Positions 36,326 through 46,017 of a stretch of DNA of 64,000 nucleotides are shown piece by piece; within the stretch, counting starts at the first letter, position 1, and each line of letters begins with the position of its first letter. The stretch lies in contig NZ_JADLQQ010000001.1 in the NCBI RefSeq assembly GCF_015477765.1, positions 1 through 64,000 of the forward strand, given 5' to 3'. A program made the position numbers and the translations under genes. The notes beneath the pieces are model-generated. The model made no database searches. It had not been told where the DNA came from and saw only the letters and a list, made by a program, of their open reading frames with translations. The DNA is from Nocardia transvalensis (GTDB lineage Bacteria; Actinomycetota; Actinomycetes; Mycobacteriales; Mycobacteriaceae).

Positions 36326-37533
36326 CGGTTCCCGCCTGCCGCCAACCTCGCCAGCACCCGGGCCAACTCTCGCGCACCATGGTCGACGTCCCCGGGTTCT
36401 GCGTACTCCTCCGGCGCGTGACTGATGCCCGAGGGGTTGCGGACGTAGAGCATGGCCGTGGGCACGAAGGGCGCCAGAACCGCGGCGTCGTGGCCCGCAC
36501 CGGTGGGCAGCACCGGAGCATCGCCGAGCAATGTCACCAAGTCGTCGCGCAGGGCCGGGTCGAAGGCGGCGGCGCCCTCGTAGGACTCCTCTCGCACCTC
36601 CACCGCGCAGCCCTCGAGTTCCGCTGCGGCGCGCGCCTTTTCGGCGATCTCGGCTACCAGGTCGCGGGCGCTGCCGGGTTCGGGGACGCGGGCATCGAGC
36701 CAGACATCGACCCGCGACGCGATCACATTGGTACCGCCGGGAGTGGGAACGAGGCGCCCGACGGTGGCGCGGGCATCGGGGACGCCCGCGGCCAGACGCC
36801 GTGCGGCCGAGACCAAGTCGGCGGCCGGAAGCATCGGGTCGCGGCGATCGTCGAGCAGCGTCGTCCCCGCGTGGTTGCCCTGGCCGGTGAAGGTGAACCG
36901 CCACCGGCCGTGCGGGATGATGCCGCTGCCGACCGCGATCGGCGCATCCAGGTGGACCAGTCCCCTGCCCTGTTCCACATGCAGTTCGACGAATGTGCCG
37001 ATGCGCCCCAGGGCTTCCTCGTCGCGACCGAATCTGCCGGGGTCGAAGCCGCAGGCCCGGGCGGCCTCGGCGAAGGTGTCGCCCGCCCCGTCACGCAGCG
37101 CCAGCGCCCGATCGGGCGCCAGCGTCCCGGTGAGCAGCCGCGACCCCAGGCACGGCACCCCGAACCGCCCGCCCTCCTCTTCGGCGAACACCACCACCGC
37201 CAGCGGTCGCGACGGAGAAAACCCCTGTCCGCGCAGGATATCGACCGCCGCCAGCGCACTGACCACGCCGAGCGGCCCGTCGAAGGCACCGCCACCGGGC
37301 ACCGAATCCAGATGGCTGCCGGTCACCACCGCATCCGGGCCCGGCTCCCCCCACCAGGCCCAGAGATTGGCATTGCGATCGGTGTGCACATCCAAACCAC
37401 GCGCACGCGCCGCCGCCACGAACCACTCCCGCAGCTCGAGTTCGGCCGGCCCGAACACATGCCGCGAATAGCCGCCACGCACCGGATCGGCGCCCACCCG
37501 CTCGATCTCGGTGAGCAACCCGTTCGCGCTCAT
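36322..37533 (-). CDS. M20-family amidohydrolase (allantoate/N-carbamoyl-amino-acid hydrolase type), probable N-formylglutamate hydrolase
   Basis: The 403-residue protein belongs to the M20 dizinc amidohydrolases. It has [20 protein letters not shown] with the first metal ligands, the catalytic [18 protein letters not shown], and a late [11 protein letters not shown]. By motif it resembles allantoate amidohydrolase and N-carbamoyl-L-amino-acid hydrolase. Its position between hutU and hutF, coupled by ATGA on both sides, with no hutG in the cluster, suggests that it removes the formyl group from N-formylglutamate, or acts on a related intermediate. That substrate is inference. Confidence 0.88.
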   Translation of the reverse strand: MSANGLLTEIERVGADPVRGGYSRHVFGPAELELREWFVAAARARGLDVHTDRNANLWAWWGEPGPDAVVTGSHLDSVPGGGAFDGPLGVVSALAAVDILRGQGFSPSRPLAVVVFAEEEGGRFGVPCLGSRLLTGTLAPDRALALRDGAGDTFAEAARACGFDPGRFGRDEEALGRIGTFVELHVEQGRGLVHLDAPIAVGSGIIPHGRWRFTFTGQGNHAGTTLLDDRRDPMLPAADLVSAARRLAAGVPDARATVGRLVPTPGGTNVIASRVDVWLDARVPEPGSARDLVAEIAEKARAAAELEGCAVEVREESYEGAAAFDPALRDDLVTLLGDAPVLPTGAGHDAAVLAPFVPTAMLYVRNPSGISHAPEEYAEPGDVDHGARELARVLARLAAGGNR

Positions 37534-39182
37534 GGCTGCCACATCGGAATCCGCACGTCCCGTTCGCGTGCAACCGATTCCGCCTCCGCATACCCCGCGT
37601 CGACGTGCCGCAGCACGCCCATTCCCGGATCGTTGGTGAGCACCCGCTCGATCTTCTGCGCGGCCAGTTCCGTGCCGTCGGCGACGGTGACCTGTCCGGC
37701 GTGGATGGACCGGCCGATGCCGACGCCGCCCCCGTGGTGGATCGACACCCAGCTCGCCCCGGATGCGGTGTTGACCAGGGCATTGAGCAGCGGCCAGTCG
37801 GCGATGGCATCCGAGCCGTCGGCCATCGCCTCGGTCTCCCGATACGGCGAGGCCACCGAACCGCAATCGAGATGGTCGCGGCCGATCACCACGGGTGCGG
37901 CCAGCTCGCCACGCGCCACCATCTCGTTGAACCGCATCCCCGCGCGGTCTCGTTCCCCGTAGCCGAGCCAGCAGATCCGCGCGGGCAGCCCCTGGAACGC
38001 CACCCGCTCACCCGCCATCCGAATCCACCGGGCCAGCGACTCGTTCTCCGGGAACAGCTCGAGGATGGCGCGATCGGTGGCGGCGATATCGGCGGGATCA
38101 CCCGAGAGCGCGGCCCACCGGAACGGGCCCTTCCCCTCGCAGAACAGCGGGCGAATATAGGCGGGCACGAATCCCGGGAAGTCGAACGCGCGGTCGTATC
38201 CGCCCTGTTGGGCCTCGCCACGAAGGGAGTTGCCGTAGTCGAACACCTCCGCCCCACGGTCCTGGAACCCGACCATGGCGGCGACATGAACCGCCATCGA
38301 TTCCCGTGCGCGCCGGGTGAATTCGTCGGGCTTCTTCCCGGCGTAGTCATCCCAGTCCTCCAGCGCCACTCCGATCGGCAGATAGGCCAGCGGGTCGTGC
38401 GCCGAGGTCTGGTCGGTGACGATATCGACCGGCACATCGCGGCGCAGCAGTTCCGGCAGCACCTCCGCGGCATTGCCGATCAGCCCGACCGACAGCGCCC
38501 GCCGCTCCTGCTTGGCCGCCAGCACCCGCCGCAGCGCATCGTCGAGGTCGTCGGCGATCTCGTCGAGATACCGGGTCTGCACGCGCCGCTTCGCATGCAG
38601 CGGATTGCAGTCGATACACAGTGCCACACCGTCGTTCATGGTGACCGCCAGCGGTTGCGCACCACCCATACCGCCCAGACCCGCGGTGACGGTGAGGGTT
38701 CCGGACAGGCTGCCGCCGAATCGCTTGGCCGCCACGGCCGCGAACGTCTCGTAGGTGCCCTGCAGGATGCCCTGCGTGCCGATGTAGATCCACGATCCGG
38801 CGGTCATCTGGCCGTACATGGTCAGCCCGGCCGCCTCGAGCCTTCTGAACTCCGGCCAATTCGCCCAGTCCGGAACGAGATTCGAGTTGGCGATCAACAC
38901 CCGCGGCGCCCACTCGTGGGTGCGCAGCACACCGACCGGCTTCCCCGACTGCACCAGCAGCGTCTCGTCGGCGGCCAGATCGGTGAGGGTGCGGGTCAGC
39001 GCGTCGAAGCTGGCCCAGTCGCGCGCGGCCTTCCCGCGACCGCCGTAGACGACCAGATCCTCGGGCCGCTCGGCCACCTCCGGGTCGAGGTTGTTGTGCA
39101 GCATGCGCAACGCGGCCTCGGTCTGCCAGGTGCGGGCGGTCAGGGTGGTACCGCGCGCGGCACGGACGGTTCGCGTCGTCAT
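37530..39182 (-). CDS. hutU: Urocanate hydratase (urocanase)
   Basis: HutU adds water to urocanate to give imidazolonepropionate, using tightly bound NAD+ as an electrophile. The 550-residue protein shows [29 protein letters not shown], the NAD-binding [12 protein letters not shown], and the late [11 protein letters not shown] and [20 protein letters not shown] active-site loop ([13 protein letters not shown]). It is coupled by ATGA overlaps with hutH upstream and the M20 gene downstream. Confidence 0.97.
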   Translation of the reverse strand: MTTRTVRAARGTTLTARTWQTEAALRMLHNNLDPEVAERPEDLVVYGGRGKAARDWASFDALTRTLTDLAADETLLVQSGKPVGVLRTHEWAPRVLIANSNLVPDWANWPEFRRLEAAGLTMYGQMTAGSWIYIGTQGILQGTYETFAAVAAKRFGGSLSGTLTVTAGLGGMGGAQPLAVTMNDGVALCIDCNPLHAKRRVQTRYLDEIADDLDDALRRVLAAKQERRALSVGLIGNAAEVLPELLRRDVPVDIVTDQTSAHDPLAYLPIGVALEDWDDYAGKKPDEFTRRARESMAVHVAAMVGFQDRGAEVFDYGNSLRGEAQQGGYDRAFDFPGFVPAYIRPLFCEGKGPFRWAALSGDPADIAATDRAILELFPENESLARWIRMAGERVAFQGLPARICWLGYGERDRAGMRFNEMVARGELAAPVVIGRDHLDCGSVASPYRETEAMADGSDAIADWPLLNALVNTASGASWVSIHHGGGVGIGRSIHAGQVTVADGTELAAQKIERVLTNDPGMGVLRHVDAGYAEAESVARERDVRIPMWQP

Positions 39183-40726
39183 AGGGACACCTCACGATCG
39201 AGTACGGAATTCACGGCGCCGGAACGGATCAGCTCGGTGACCGCGGCGATATCGGGCGCCAGATGGCGGTCCGGGCCCGGCCCCGGCACCTCGGCGCGCA
39301 CCAGATCACGCACCGCCCCGGTCAGGGACGCGGGCTCCAGCGGGGCACGCAGATCCAAAGCGCGTGCGGCGGTGAGCAGTTCGATGCCCAGCACGGTGGT
39401 CAGCCCGGCCACGGCGCGACGCAGTTTGCGTGCCGCCGACCAGCCCATGGACACATGGTCCTCCTGCATGGCGCTGGACGGAATGGAATCGACCGACGCC
39501 GGAACGGCCAGCCGCTTCAGCTCCGACACCACTCCGGCCTGGGTGTACTGGGCGATCATGTAGCCGGAGTCGACACCGGGGTCATCGGCCAGGAACGCCG
39601 GAAGACCATGGGAGCGGTGCACATCCAGCATTCGGTCGGTGCGCCGCTCGGCGATGCTCGCGACGTCGGCGACCGCGATGGCGAGAAAGTCGAGCACATA
39701 CCCCACGGGCGCGCCGTGGAAGTTGCCGTTGGATTCCACCCGCCCGTCGTCGAGCACCACGGGATTGTCGATGGCGGCGGCCAATTCGCGTCCGGCGACC
39801 GTCTCCGCATGGGCCACCGTGTCGCGGGCCGCCCCGTGCACCTGCGGTGCGCAGCGCATCGAATAGGCATCCTGCACGCGCGGGCAGTCGTCACCGCGAT
39901 GGCTGGCCACGATCGGCGAACCGGCCAGCGCGGCCCGCATCAGCGCCGCCGACCGGGCCTGCCCCGGATGCGGGCGCAGTTCCTGCAGATCGGCGGCGAA
40001 GGCCCGATCGGTGCCCAGCAGTGCCTCCACGCTCATAACCGCGGTCAGATCCGCCACATCCAGCAGCCGATGCAGATCGGCGATGGCCAGCAGCAGCATG
40101 CCGAGCATGCCGTCGGTGCCGTTGGTCAGCGCCAGGCCCTCCTTCTCGGCGAGCACCAGCGGCTCGATACCGGCGTCCACCAGGGCGGGTCCCGCCGCCA
40201 CCACCGTGCCATCGCGGTCGAACACCTCACCCTCGCCGGTCATCGCCAGCCCGACCGCGGCCAGCGGCGCCAGGTCGCCGGAACAGCCCAGCGAGCCATA
40301 CTCCGGCACCACCGGAACCAGTCCGCTGTTGAGCAGCCGGGCCAGCGTGACCGCGGTCTGCGGGCGAACTCCGGTGTGCCCGCTCATCAGCGTGCGCAAC
40401 CGCAGCAGCATCATCGCCCGCACCACCTCCGGCTCCACCGGGTCCCCGGCACCGGCCGCATGCGAGCGCATGAACGAACGCTGCAGGGCGACGCGGCGAT
40501 CCGGCGGGATGTGGCGCAGCGCCAGCGCACCGAAGCCGGTGGAGATGCCGTAGGCGGGGCGGGCGCTGTCGGCCAGGCCGTCGATGTGGCGGCGGACCGC
40601 GGCTATCCGTTCCAGGGCGTCGTCGGCAAGGGTCACCTCGGTGCCGTCCCGGGCGACGGCGAGCACCTGCTGCGGGGTCAACGGCTTCGTGCCCACCAGC
40701 ACCCGGTCGATTCCGATTCGCGTCAT
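39179..40726 (-). CDS. hutH: Histidine ammonia-lyase with Cys-Ser-Gly MIO triad
   Basis: HutH removes ammonia from histidine to give urocanate, the first step of the pathway. The 515-residue protein has YGISTGFG near the N-terminus, [12 protein letters not shown] with the residues that form the MIO cofactor, and [11 protein letters not shown] later. The triad reads Cys148-Ser149-Gly150, whereas Ala-Ser-Gly is the standard form, and the His usually after LAPL is Ala. ATG40726 ([10 protein letters not shown]) is preferred over ATG40747. It is the first gene of the leftward operon, with a palindromic operator upstream. Confidence 0.94.
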   Translation of the reverse strand: MTRIGIDRVLVGTKPLTPQQVLAVARDGTEVTLADDALERIAAVRRHIDGLADSARPAYGISTGFGALALRHIPPDRRVALQRSFMRSHAAGAGDPVEPEVVRAMMLLRLRTLMSGHTGVRPQTAVTLARLLNSGLVPVVPEYGSLGCSGDLAPLAAVGLAMTGEGEVFDRDGTVVAAGPALVDAGIEPLVLAEKEGLALTNGTDGMLGMLLLAIADLHRLLDVADLTAVMSVEALLGTDRAFAADLQELRPHPGQARSAALMRAALAGSPIVASHRGDDCPRVQDAYSMRCAPQVHGAARDTVAHAETVAGRELAAAIDNPVVLDDGRVESNGNFHGAPVGYVLDFLAIAVADVASIAERRTDRMLDVHRSHGLPAFLADDPGVDSGYMIAQYTQAGVVSELKRLAVPASVDSIPSSAMQEDHVSMGWSAARKLRRAVAGLTTVLGIELLTAARALDLRAPLEPASLTGAVRDLVRAEVPGPGPDRHLAPDIAAVTELIRSGAVNSVLDREVSL

Positions 40727-40778
40727 GGACCCATTCCATCGGTTCATCCCGTCGGGATCGAGCAGTCCCGGACGGAAT

Positions 40779-40798
40779 CTGTCTGGGATTCCAGACAG
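40779..40798. promoter_or_regulatory. Palindromic operator between hutH and the IclR gene
   Basis: CTGTCTGG-GATT-CCAGACAG is a perfect inverted repeat with 8-bp arms, 17 bases before the IclR GTG and 53 before hutH. By position it is the operator through which the IclR-type protein regulates the hut operon and itself. Confidence 0.8.
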
Positions 40799-40814
40799 TT
40801 GCTACAGTGCGCCC

Positions 40815-41642
40815 GTGGGATCCAGCAGTGACGTTCCGGGGCTGCGACGCGGGCTGCAGGTGCTCGGCCTGCTGGCACGCCGCGCCGGGCCGGTTCCGGC
40901 GGCGGTCGTGGCGCGCGAACTCGGCCTGCCGCGCTCGACGACCTACCACCTGCTGGGCGAATTGCAGGCGGCCGGATACGTCGTCCATTTGCCCGCCGAA
41001 CGCAAATACGGACTGGGTATCGCGGCCTTCGAACTCGGCTCGGCGTATCTGCGCCACGATCCCCTGGAACGGGTGGCCGCCCCGCTGCTGCGCACCCTCG
41101 TCGACGCCGTCGGTCACACCGCGCATCTGGGGATCCTGCACGGCAACGAATCGCTGTATCTGATCGAGCAGCGCCCGCCGCGGCCGCAGACCCTGGTCAC
41201 CGATGTGGGTGTGCGGCTGCCCGCACACCTGACCGCCACCGGTCGCGCGATGCTCGCCCATCTGACCCGCCCGCATGTGCGGGCCCTGTTCCCCGGCCCG
41301 GCCGCCTTTCCGATGCGCACTCCGCGCGGCCCGCGCACTCTCGCCCAGCTGCGGCGGCTGCTGCGGGCCGAGGCCCAGCGCGGGTGGGCGGTCGAAGACG
41401 GCTTCGTCACGGCGGGTTTCGCGACGGTCGCCGATGCCGTCTTCGATCACGGGGGCAGGCCCATCGCGGCGGTCGGTGTCACCGTGCGCCACCACTGTCC
41501 GGACGAGTCCGCGGTGTGCGGGCAGACCTGGCCCGAGCTCGCCGCACAGGTCAAGACGACCGCGGCGGCACTGACCGCGGCCCTGGACGGTCGCCGCCGC
41601 GAATTCGAGTACCGCACTACTCGCGCCACTGCCCGCCACTGA
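40815..41642 (+). CDS. IclR-family regulator, probable hut operon regulator
   Basis: The 275-residue protein has an N-terminal winged helix-turn-helix (ARELGLPRSTTYHLLGELQAAG) and an IclR effector domain (HTAHLGILHGNESLYL, LTATGRAMLAHL and CPDESAVCGQTWPELAAQV). It is divergent from hutH with a perfect palindrome between the genes, so it very probably represses the hut operon and responds to histidine or urocanate. GTG40815 begins the homologous part. Confidence 0.9.
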   Translation: MGSSSDVPGLRRGLQVLGLLARRAGPVPAAVVARELGLPRSTTYHLLGELQAAGYVVHLPAERKYGLGIAAFELGSAYLRHDPLERVAAPLLRTLVDAVGHTAHLGILHGNESLYLIEQRPPRPQTLVTDVGVRLPAHLTATGRAMLAHLTRPHVRALFPGPAAFPMRTPRGPRTLAQLRRLLRAEAQRGWAVEDGFVTAGFATVADAVFDHGGRPIAAVGVTVRHHCPDESAVCGQTWPELAAQVKTTAAALTAALDGRRREFEYRTTRATARH

Positions 41643-41657
41643 GCGCAGGCTCGAAAC

Positions 41658-42560
41658 GTGGCTCAGCACAAACTCTTCTGCATTCCGGGCACCTGGGAGG
41701 CCGTCGCGGCGGCCGAGCGGCACGGCGGCATCGATCCGGGCACCGAGATCGGGATGCTGACCGGTGTCACCGATCTGCTCGACCGCGCGGTCTTCGACGT
41801 GGTGTATGTGAACTATCCGGCCAGTTTCGGTCCGGTACCGTGCGGTGGTGCGAGCCTGCTGAACGCGCTGGGGCGGCCCTCCTATCGGCAGTCACGGGAT
41901 ATGGGGGTCGCGGAGGTCGTGCGGCTCATCCGCGCCCATCGGGGCAGCTTCGGCATTCTCGGCTACAGCCAGGGCGGCGCGGTGGCGTCGCTGGTGGGCC
42001 GGAAGCTGGTGTCCGGAGAACTGCGGGACCGGCTGCCCGACTGCCGCTGGCTGCACACGTTCGCCTCACCGCACCGCACGCCCGGGCACACCTTTCCGCT
42101 GGGCAACCAGCTTGTCGGACAGGGCATTTCCGGTGATTCCGTGAGCGGTTTCGGCAGCATCGACTGGTTCGACTACTGCCTGCCCGGCGATATCTACGGC
42201 GACGCGGACCTCAGAGACACCTATCTGCACCTGGGACACGACCTTGCCATCGAACTGTCGCTGGTGGACCCGTACACGATGATCTCCCGCATCGCCGACA
42301 GCCTGCTGTTCGGTCGCCTGCGCGACGCCATCCTCGAACTCGGCGAAGACCCCCTGCAGATGGTCCGCAAGGTCGCCATCACCACCGCCACCCTGGTGAC
42401 GTTCCTGCAGACCTTCCCGCACGACAAATACGGTGTGCGAGAGATAGTTCCGGGCCTCACCGCCCTGCGCCACTCGGCCAACCACCTGAACTTCTGGGGC
42501 CCGCGCACCATCCTCTGCGAGGACGCCCATCCACCGGTGGCAGCCCTGATGTGCCGCTGA
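41658..42560 (+). CDS. Alpha/beta-hydrolase, cutinase / PE-PPE / phage-LysB type
   Basis: The 300-residue protein has an early FCIPGTWEAV strand and the nucleophile elbow GYSQGGAVAS near residue 99. It also has FASPHRTPGHTFPL and a late NHLNFWGP with a probable catalytic His. The order fits the cutinase-like PE-PPE-domain esterases and mycobacteriophage LysB, which cleave mycolyl esters of the cell wall. There is no signal peptide. Its stop is two bases from that of the convergent TetR gene. Confidence 0.75.
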   Translation: MAQHKLFCIPGTWEAVAAAERHGGIDPGTEIGMLTGVTDLLDRAVFDVVYVNYPASFGPVPCGGASLLNALGRPSYRQSRDMGVAEVVRLIRAHRGSFGILGYSQGGAVASLVGRKLVSGELRDRLPDCRWLHTFASPHRTPGHTFPLGNQLVGQGISGDSVSGFGSIDWFDYCLPGDIYGDADLRDTYLHLGHDLAIELSLVDPYTMISRIADSLLFGRLRDAILELGEDPLQMVRKVAITTATLVTFLQTFPHDKYGVREIVPGLTALRHSANHLNFWGPRTILCEDAHPPVAALMCR

Positions 42561-42562
42561 GG

Positions 42563-43129
42563 CTAGCTCGCCACGAAGTGGACCGTGGCGACCATGCGGC
42601 GGGCCAGGGCTTCGGGGTCGTCGCCGCCGAGGGACGAATCGGTCAGGGCCCCTTCCCGCCACAGCGAGGCGAAGCCGTGGACCAGGGACCAGGCCGCCAG
42701 TTCGGTGGCGGGGCGGTCCTGCGCGGCGACGCCCAAACCCTGGACGCCGGAACGCAACAGCTCGCCGGAGCGGGTGCGGGCGGTGGCCAGTTGTTCGTCG
42801 TCCGACCGCAGCAGGTCATGGCGGAACATGACGTCGAAGTGGCCGGGGTGGCGGCGGGCGAAGCGGATGTAGGCGATCGCCACCTCGCGGAAATCGCCTG
42901 CGACAGGGCGCATTTCCTCGGCGAGCAGCTCAAACCCCTCGACGGCCAAGGCGGTCAGCAGGCCCTGCCGGTTGCCGAAGTGGTGGGCGGGGGCGGCGTG
43001 GGAGACACCGGCCCGCTGCGCCAATGCGCGTAGCGACACCGCATCGATGCCCTCGGCGGCGATCTGGTCGGCCGCCGCCCGCAACAGGGTCGCGCGCAGG
43101 TCGCCGTGGTGGTAAGCGCTCTTGGTCAC
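42563..43129 (-). CDS. TetR-family transcriptional regulator
   Basis: The 188-residue protein has a TetR helix-turn-helix (VSLRALAQRAGVSHAAPAHHFGNRQGLL) and a WHG-like C-terminal domain with FRHDLLRSDD and LVHGFASLW. It is divergent from the DoxX gene across about 100 bases that contain a strong rightward promoter, so it probably represses that gene. The half-sites TTGACA and TGTCAA flank the promoter. Confidence 0.9.
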   Translation of the reverse strand: MTKSAYHHGDLRATLLRAAADQIAAEGIDAVSLRALAQRAGVSHAAPAHHFGNRQGLLTALAVEGFELLAEEMRPVAGDFREVAIAYIRFARRHPGHFDVMFRHDLLRSDDEQLATARTRSGELLRSGVQGLGVAAQDRPATELAAWSLVHGFASLWREGALTDSSLGGDDPEALARRMVATVHFVAS

Positions 43130-43157
43130 CCCTCGATGGTCGACGAGGAACTAGACA

Positions 43158-43186
43158 TTGACAAGTTTGCAGGTCATCCCTAATCT
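43158..43186 (+). promoter_or_regulatory. Near-consensus housekeeping promoter of the DoxX gene
   Basis: A perfect -35 TTGACA (43158-43163) and a TAATCT -10 (43181-43186) are separated by exactly 17 bases, 42 bases before the DoxX GTG. A TGTCAA lies just downstream (43193-43198), making an inverted pair that could be the TetR operator. Confidence 0.7.
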
Positions 43187-43228
43187 AGCCACTGTCAAGA
43201 TTCACTGCCTGATCTTCAGGAGCCCCCG

Positions 43229-43663
43229 GTGGCACCCCTGCTCGTTCTCCTCGTCACCACCGGACTCGCCCGTCTCGCCGGGTGGCTACGCCTCGTCGAA
43301 TGGCTCGATTCCTGGCCGCATGCCGTCCGCGTCGGATTGGCCGCCATGTTCCTGCTCACCGCGACGGCCCACTTCCTGCCGCCGCGCCGCGACGCGCTCA
43401 TCGCCATGGTGCCGCCACGGCTACCGTCACCCGCTGGCCTGGTCACCCTCACCGGCGTTCTCGAATTGGCCGGTGCCATAGGGCTTTTGATCCCGCCGGT
43501 CGCTCCGATCGCCGCACTCTGCCTGGCCACGCTGATGGTGGTGATGTTCCCCGCCAACGTGCGTGCCGCGCGGGCGGGCATCGGCGTCAAGACCATGCCG
43601 CTGCCCGCCCGCACTGTCGTTCAGGCGATGTTCATCGGCGCGTGCCTCCTGGCCGCGCTGTGA
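43229..43663 (+). CDS. DoxX-family membrane protein
   Basis: The 144-residue protein has four predicted membrane helices and the DoxX pattern with RVGLAAMFLLTATAHF, LVTLTGVLELAGAIGLLI and VVMFPANVRAA. DoxX proteins are small quinone- or thiol-redox-linked membrane proteins; the exact role is unclear. GTG43229 follows CAGGAG. It is divergent from a TetR regulator that probably controls it. Confidence 0.85.
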   Translation: MAPLLVLLVTTGLARLAGWLRLVEWLDSWPHAVRVGLAAMFLLTATAHFLPPRRDALIAMVPPRLPSPAGLVTLTGVLELAGAIGLLIPPVAPIAALCLATLMVVMFPANVRAARAGIGVKTMPLPARTVVQAMFIGACLLAAL

Positions 43664-43677
43664 CCTCGCGCATGCGA

Positions 43678-44631
43678 TCACTGCAGCGCGGGCAGGACCT
43701 CCTTCTCCCACGCCTGGAAGAAGCCCTCCATATCGGGCCCGATCTGCTGCACGTAGACCTCGTCGACCCCTGCGTCGAGGAACTGCCGCACCTGGCGGAT
43801 ATGGCGTTCGGGGTCCGGTCCGACCGCGAAGTGGCTGCGCGTGGTCTCCTTCGGCACCAGCGACATCGCATCCTCGAAATCCCGCGGGCGCGGCAGCGTC
43901 TGCCCCAGCTGCCCGGGCAGCAATTCATTGGCCCACAACCGATGTGCCGCCTCGAGCCCCGCCTCCTCGTCGCGGTCCCAGCTCACCTTGGTCCCGGCCT
44001 GCACCGGCCGGTCCCCGCCCCCGGACTCCCGGAACAGCCGCACCAGATCCGCATCCGGCATCGCCGTGCAATAGCCGTCACCGATCCGCCCGGCGAGCCG
44101 GGTGGCCATCGGCCCGAAACCCGAAACATAAATGGGCACCGGCTCTTTCGGGCAGGTATAGATGCGCGCCTGCTGCACCTGATAGAACCGTCCGTCGTGG
44201 TCGACCATCTCGCCGCGGTGCAGGGCCCGGATCAGCTCGACCGCCTCCTGCAACATCTCCAGCCGGGTCGGCGGAGACGGCCACGGATCACCGAAGATAT
44301 GTTCGTTGAGCGCCTCACCGCTGCCGACGCCCAGCACGAACCGGCCATCGAGCTGAATGGCGGCCGTCGCCGCCGCCTGCGCAATGATCGCCGGATGAAT
44401 CCGCATGGTCGGACAGGTCACGGCCGTCGTAACCGGCAGATCGACGGCCTGCGACAGCGCCCCGATCACCCCCCAGACGAACGGGCTGTTCCCCTGCGCA
44501 TCGTTCCACGGGTGGAAGTGATCGGAGATCCACAGCCGCGAAAACCCGGCCTGCTCGGCCCGCTTCGCCTGCTCCACCAGCTCATTCGGCCCGAACTGCT
44601 CACTGGCAAGAAAATATCCGATACTCGTCAC
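43678..44631 (-). CDS. F420-dependent oxidoreductase, luciferase-like (TIGR03557 / Fgd-like)
   Basis: The 317-residue TIM-barrel protein starts MTSIGYFLASEQFGPNELV and continues WISDHFHPWNDAQGNSPFVW, TTAVTCPTMRIHPAIIAQA and LGVGSGEALNEH. This order is typical of the F420-dependent glucose-6-phosphate dehydrogenase-like subfamily. Such enzymes transfer hydride to or from deazaflavin F420, a cofactor common in nocardiae; the substrate is unknown. It converges with the DoxX gene. Confidence 0.9.
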   Translation of the reverse strand: MTSIGYFLASEQFGPNELVEQAKRAEQAGFSRLWISDHFHPWNDAQGNSPFVWGVIGALSQAVDLPVTTAVTCPTMRIHPAIIAQAAATAAIQLDGRFVLGVGSGEALNEHIFGDPWPSPPTRLEMLQEAVELIRALHRGEMVDHDGRFYQVQQARIYTCPKEPVPIYVSGFGPMATRLAGRIGDGYCTAMPDADLVRLFRESGGGDRPVQAGTKVSWDRDEEAGLEAAHRLWANELLPGQLGQTLPRPRDFEDAMSLVPKETTRSHFAVGPDPERHIRQVRQFLDAGVDEVYVQQIGPDMEGFFQAWEKEVLPALQ

Positions 44632-44659
44632 AGCGGCCGACTACCCGATGCGGGCGGGG

Positions 44660-45502
44660 CTACACAGCCCGAACGCGAGTCTCCAGCGCCTTACGGATCA
44701 GCTCCCGCGCCGCGTCTCCGGTGACGGACTGTTTCGCCAGCACATCGAACGCCCGTCCGTATTGGGCTATCTCTCGCGGCTGGGTGATCGTCAGCTCGGC
44801 CGTCACGGTTTCGACCATGACCCTGTTGTTGTCGAACATGATGAAATTCGAGGTAGGCACTCGGTATCTTGCATCGGCCGGAACAATGCCCAGCGTCACG
44901 CGAGGCATTCCGACCACGGCCAAGAGCCGGTCCAGCTGTCCGAGCATAATTCGATCGTTGCCTACCGTGGTCCTCAATGCTTGCTCCGCTACAACAAAAT
45001 GGAACTTGTGGTTACGACGGTAGAGGATCTGTTGGCGCTCCATCCGCTTGGATACGCCTTCATCCAGATCGTTTGGCACGTTCTGGAACTCGATAACGTT
45101 GCGTAGGATCTCTTCGGCGTATTCCGCCGTCTGCAGCAATCCCGGTATCAGACGCGGCTCATACCATCGCATTACCTCGGTTTCGGCTTCGAGTTTGATC
45201 GAGAGTTGTTGCCTCCGTTTGGTGCCGGTGCCCAATACACGCCTCCATTCCATCCAGGCAGCCTCAATGTTCCGCAGAGTGGCTATCAGGTCGGGTAGTT
45301 GGCTCTCACTGCCTGTGTGGGAACACCAGGCCCGGATATCAGCCTCCGTGGGCTTGGTCTTGCCGTATTCAATCTTGCTGACCTTGGTTTGATGCCAACC
45401 GGCACGGCGGGCAAGCTCGGTACCGCTGATCTCTGCATCTAGGCGAAGCTCCCGGAGCCGTGCGCCGAGAGCTTCCTGTGCCTCGTGAAGTGAACTGGTC
45501 AC
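44660..45502 (-). CDS. XRE helix-turn-helix regulator with DUF5753 domain
   Basis: The 280-residue protein has an N-terminal XRE helix-turn-helix (ISGTELARRAGWHQTKVSKIEYGKT) and the DUF5753 domain (YEPRLIPGLLQTAEYAEEIL, and late FIMFDNNRVMVETVTAEL). Such WhiJ-like regulators are numerous in actinobacteria and act with small partner proteins in development or phage-related control. GTG45502 overlaps the DUF6879 gene stop (GTGA), placing it third in a three-gene operon. Confidence 0.9.
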   Translation of the reverse strand: MTSSLHEAQEALGARLRELRLDAEISGTELARRAGWHQTKVSKIEYGKTKPTEADIRAWCSHTGSESQLPDLIATLRNIEAAWMEWRRVLGTGTKRRQQLSIKLEAETEVMRWYEPRLIPGLLQTAEYAEEILRNVIEFQNVPNDLDEGVSKRMERQQILYRRNHKFHFVVAEQALRTTVGNDRIMLGQLDRLLAVVGMPRVTLGIVPADARYRVPTSNFIMFDNNRVMVETVTAELTITQPREIAQYGRAFDVLAKQSVTGDAARELIRKALETRVRAV

Positions 45503-46017
45503 TGGTTGGCATACTCTCTGAACGGCATTGCCAGCGGCCAGACTCGATGCTTGACCTTGCGGGCGTAATCCACAATGCGTGGATCGGTGGTCACTGCCGC
45601 GCCTGCCCATCGGCCAGACGGCTCGAACACGGTGAACCCCAGCACGTCGTTATCGAAAAGCCACCAATCGTCAGTTGTCAGTTCACTAAACTTGATCGAA
45701 TGCCTTGGTAGATAGCGGATCTCCTCACCTGCGCGAGTGTTCTGGAGGGCGACTTTCAGCGACCAGCGCACGTAATCGGTGTGCGGCACCGTGACCACGC
45801 GAGCGCGGTGCACTTTCACACCGCGCGCCGTGGTCTCCGTAATCAGGTCCAGCCACTCTTGCAACCATGCGTAGTCGTCTGGCTGATCATTCAGAAACCG
45901 GCGGAACGGTTCTGATTCTTCGGGTGTCTCGTAAGAGTCCTTTACCTCCAGATGGAACGCTTCATTCTTCGCCTCGCGAAACAGGTCGTTGAATGCCTCA
46001 CCGTGCACCAGCAGCAT
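45499..46017 (-). CDS. DUF6879-family protein
   Basis: The 172-residue protein shows the DUF6879 pattern: FNDLFREAKNEAFHLEVKDSY at the start, then ITETTARGVKVHRARVVT, DYVRWSL, and late DWWLFDNDVLGFTVFE. DUF6879 proteins are actinobacterial partners of XRE-DUF5753 regulators and their biochemical role is not described. It overlaps the upstream small gene by 20 bases and the regulator by four, so the three are translated as a unit. Codons are less G+C-rich than the rest of the window. Confidence 0.82.
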   Translation of the reverse strand: MLLVHGEAFNDLFREAKNEAFHLEVKDSYETPEESEPFRRFLNDQPDDYAWLQEWLDLITETTARGVKVHRARVVTVPHTDYVRWSLKVALQNTRAGEEIRYLPRHSIKFSELTTDDWWLFDNDVLGFTVFEPSGRWAGAAVTTDPRIVDYARKVKHRVWPLAMPFREYANQ

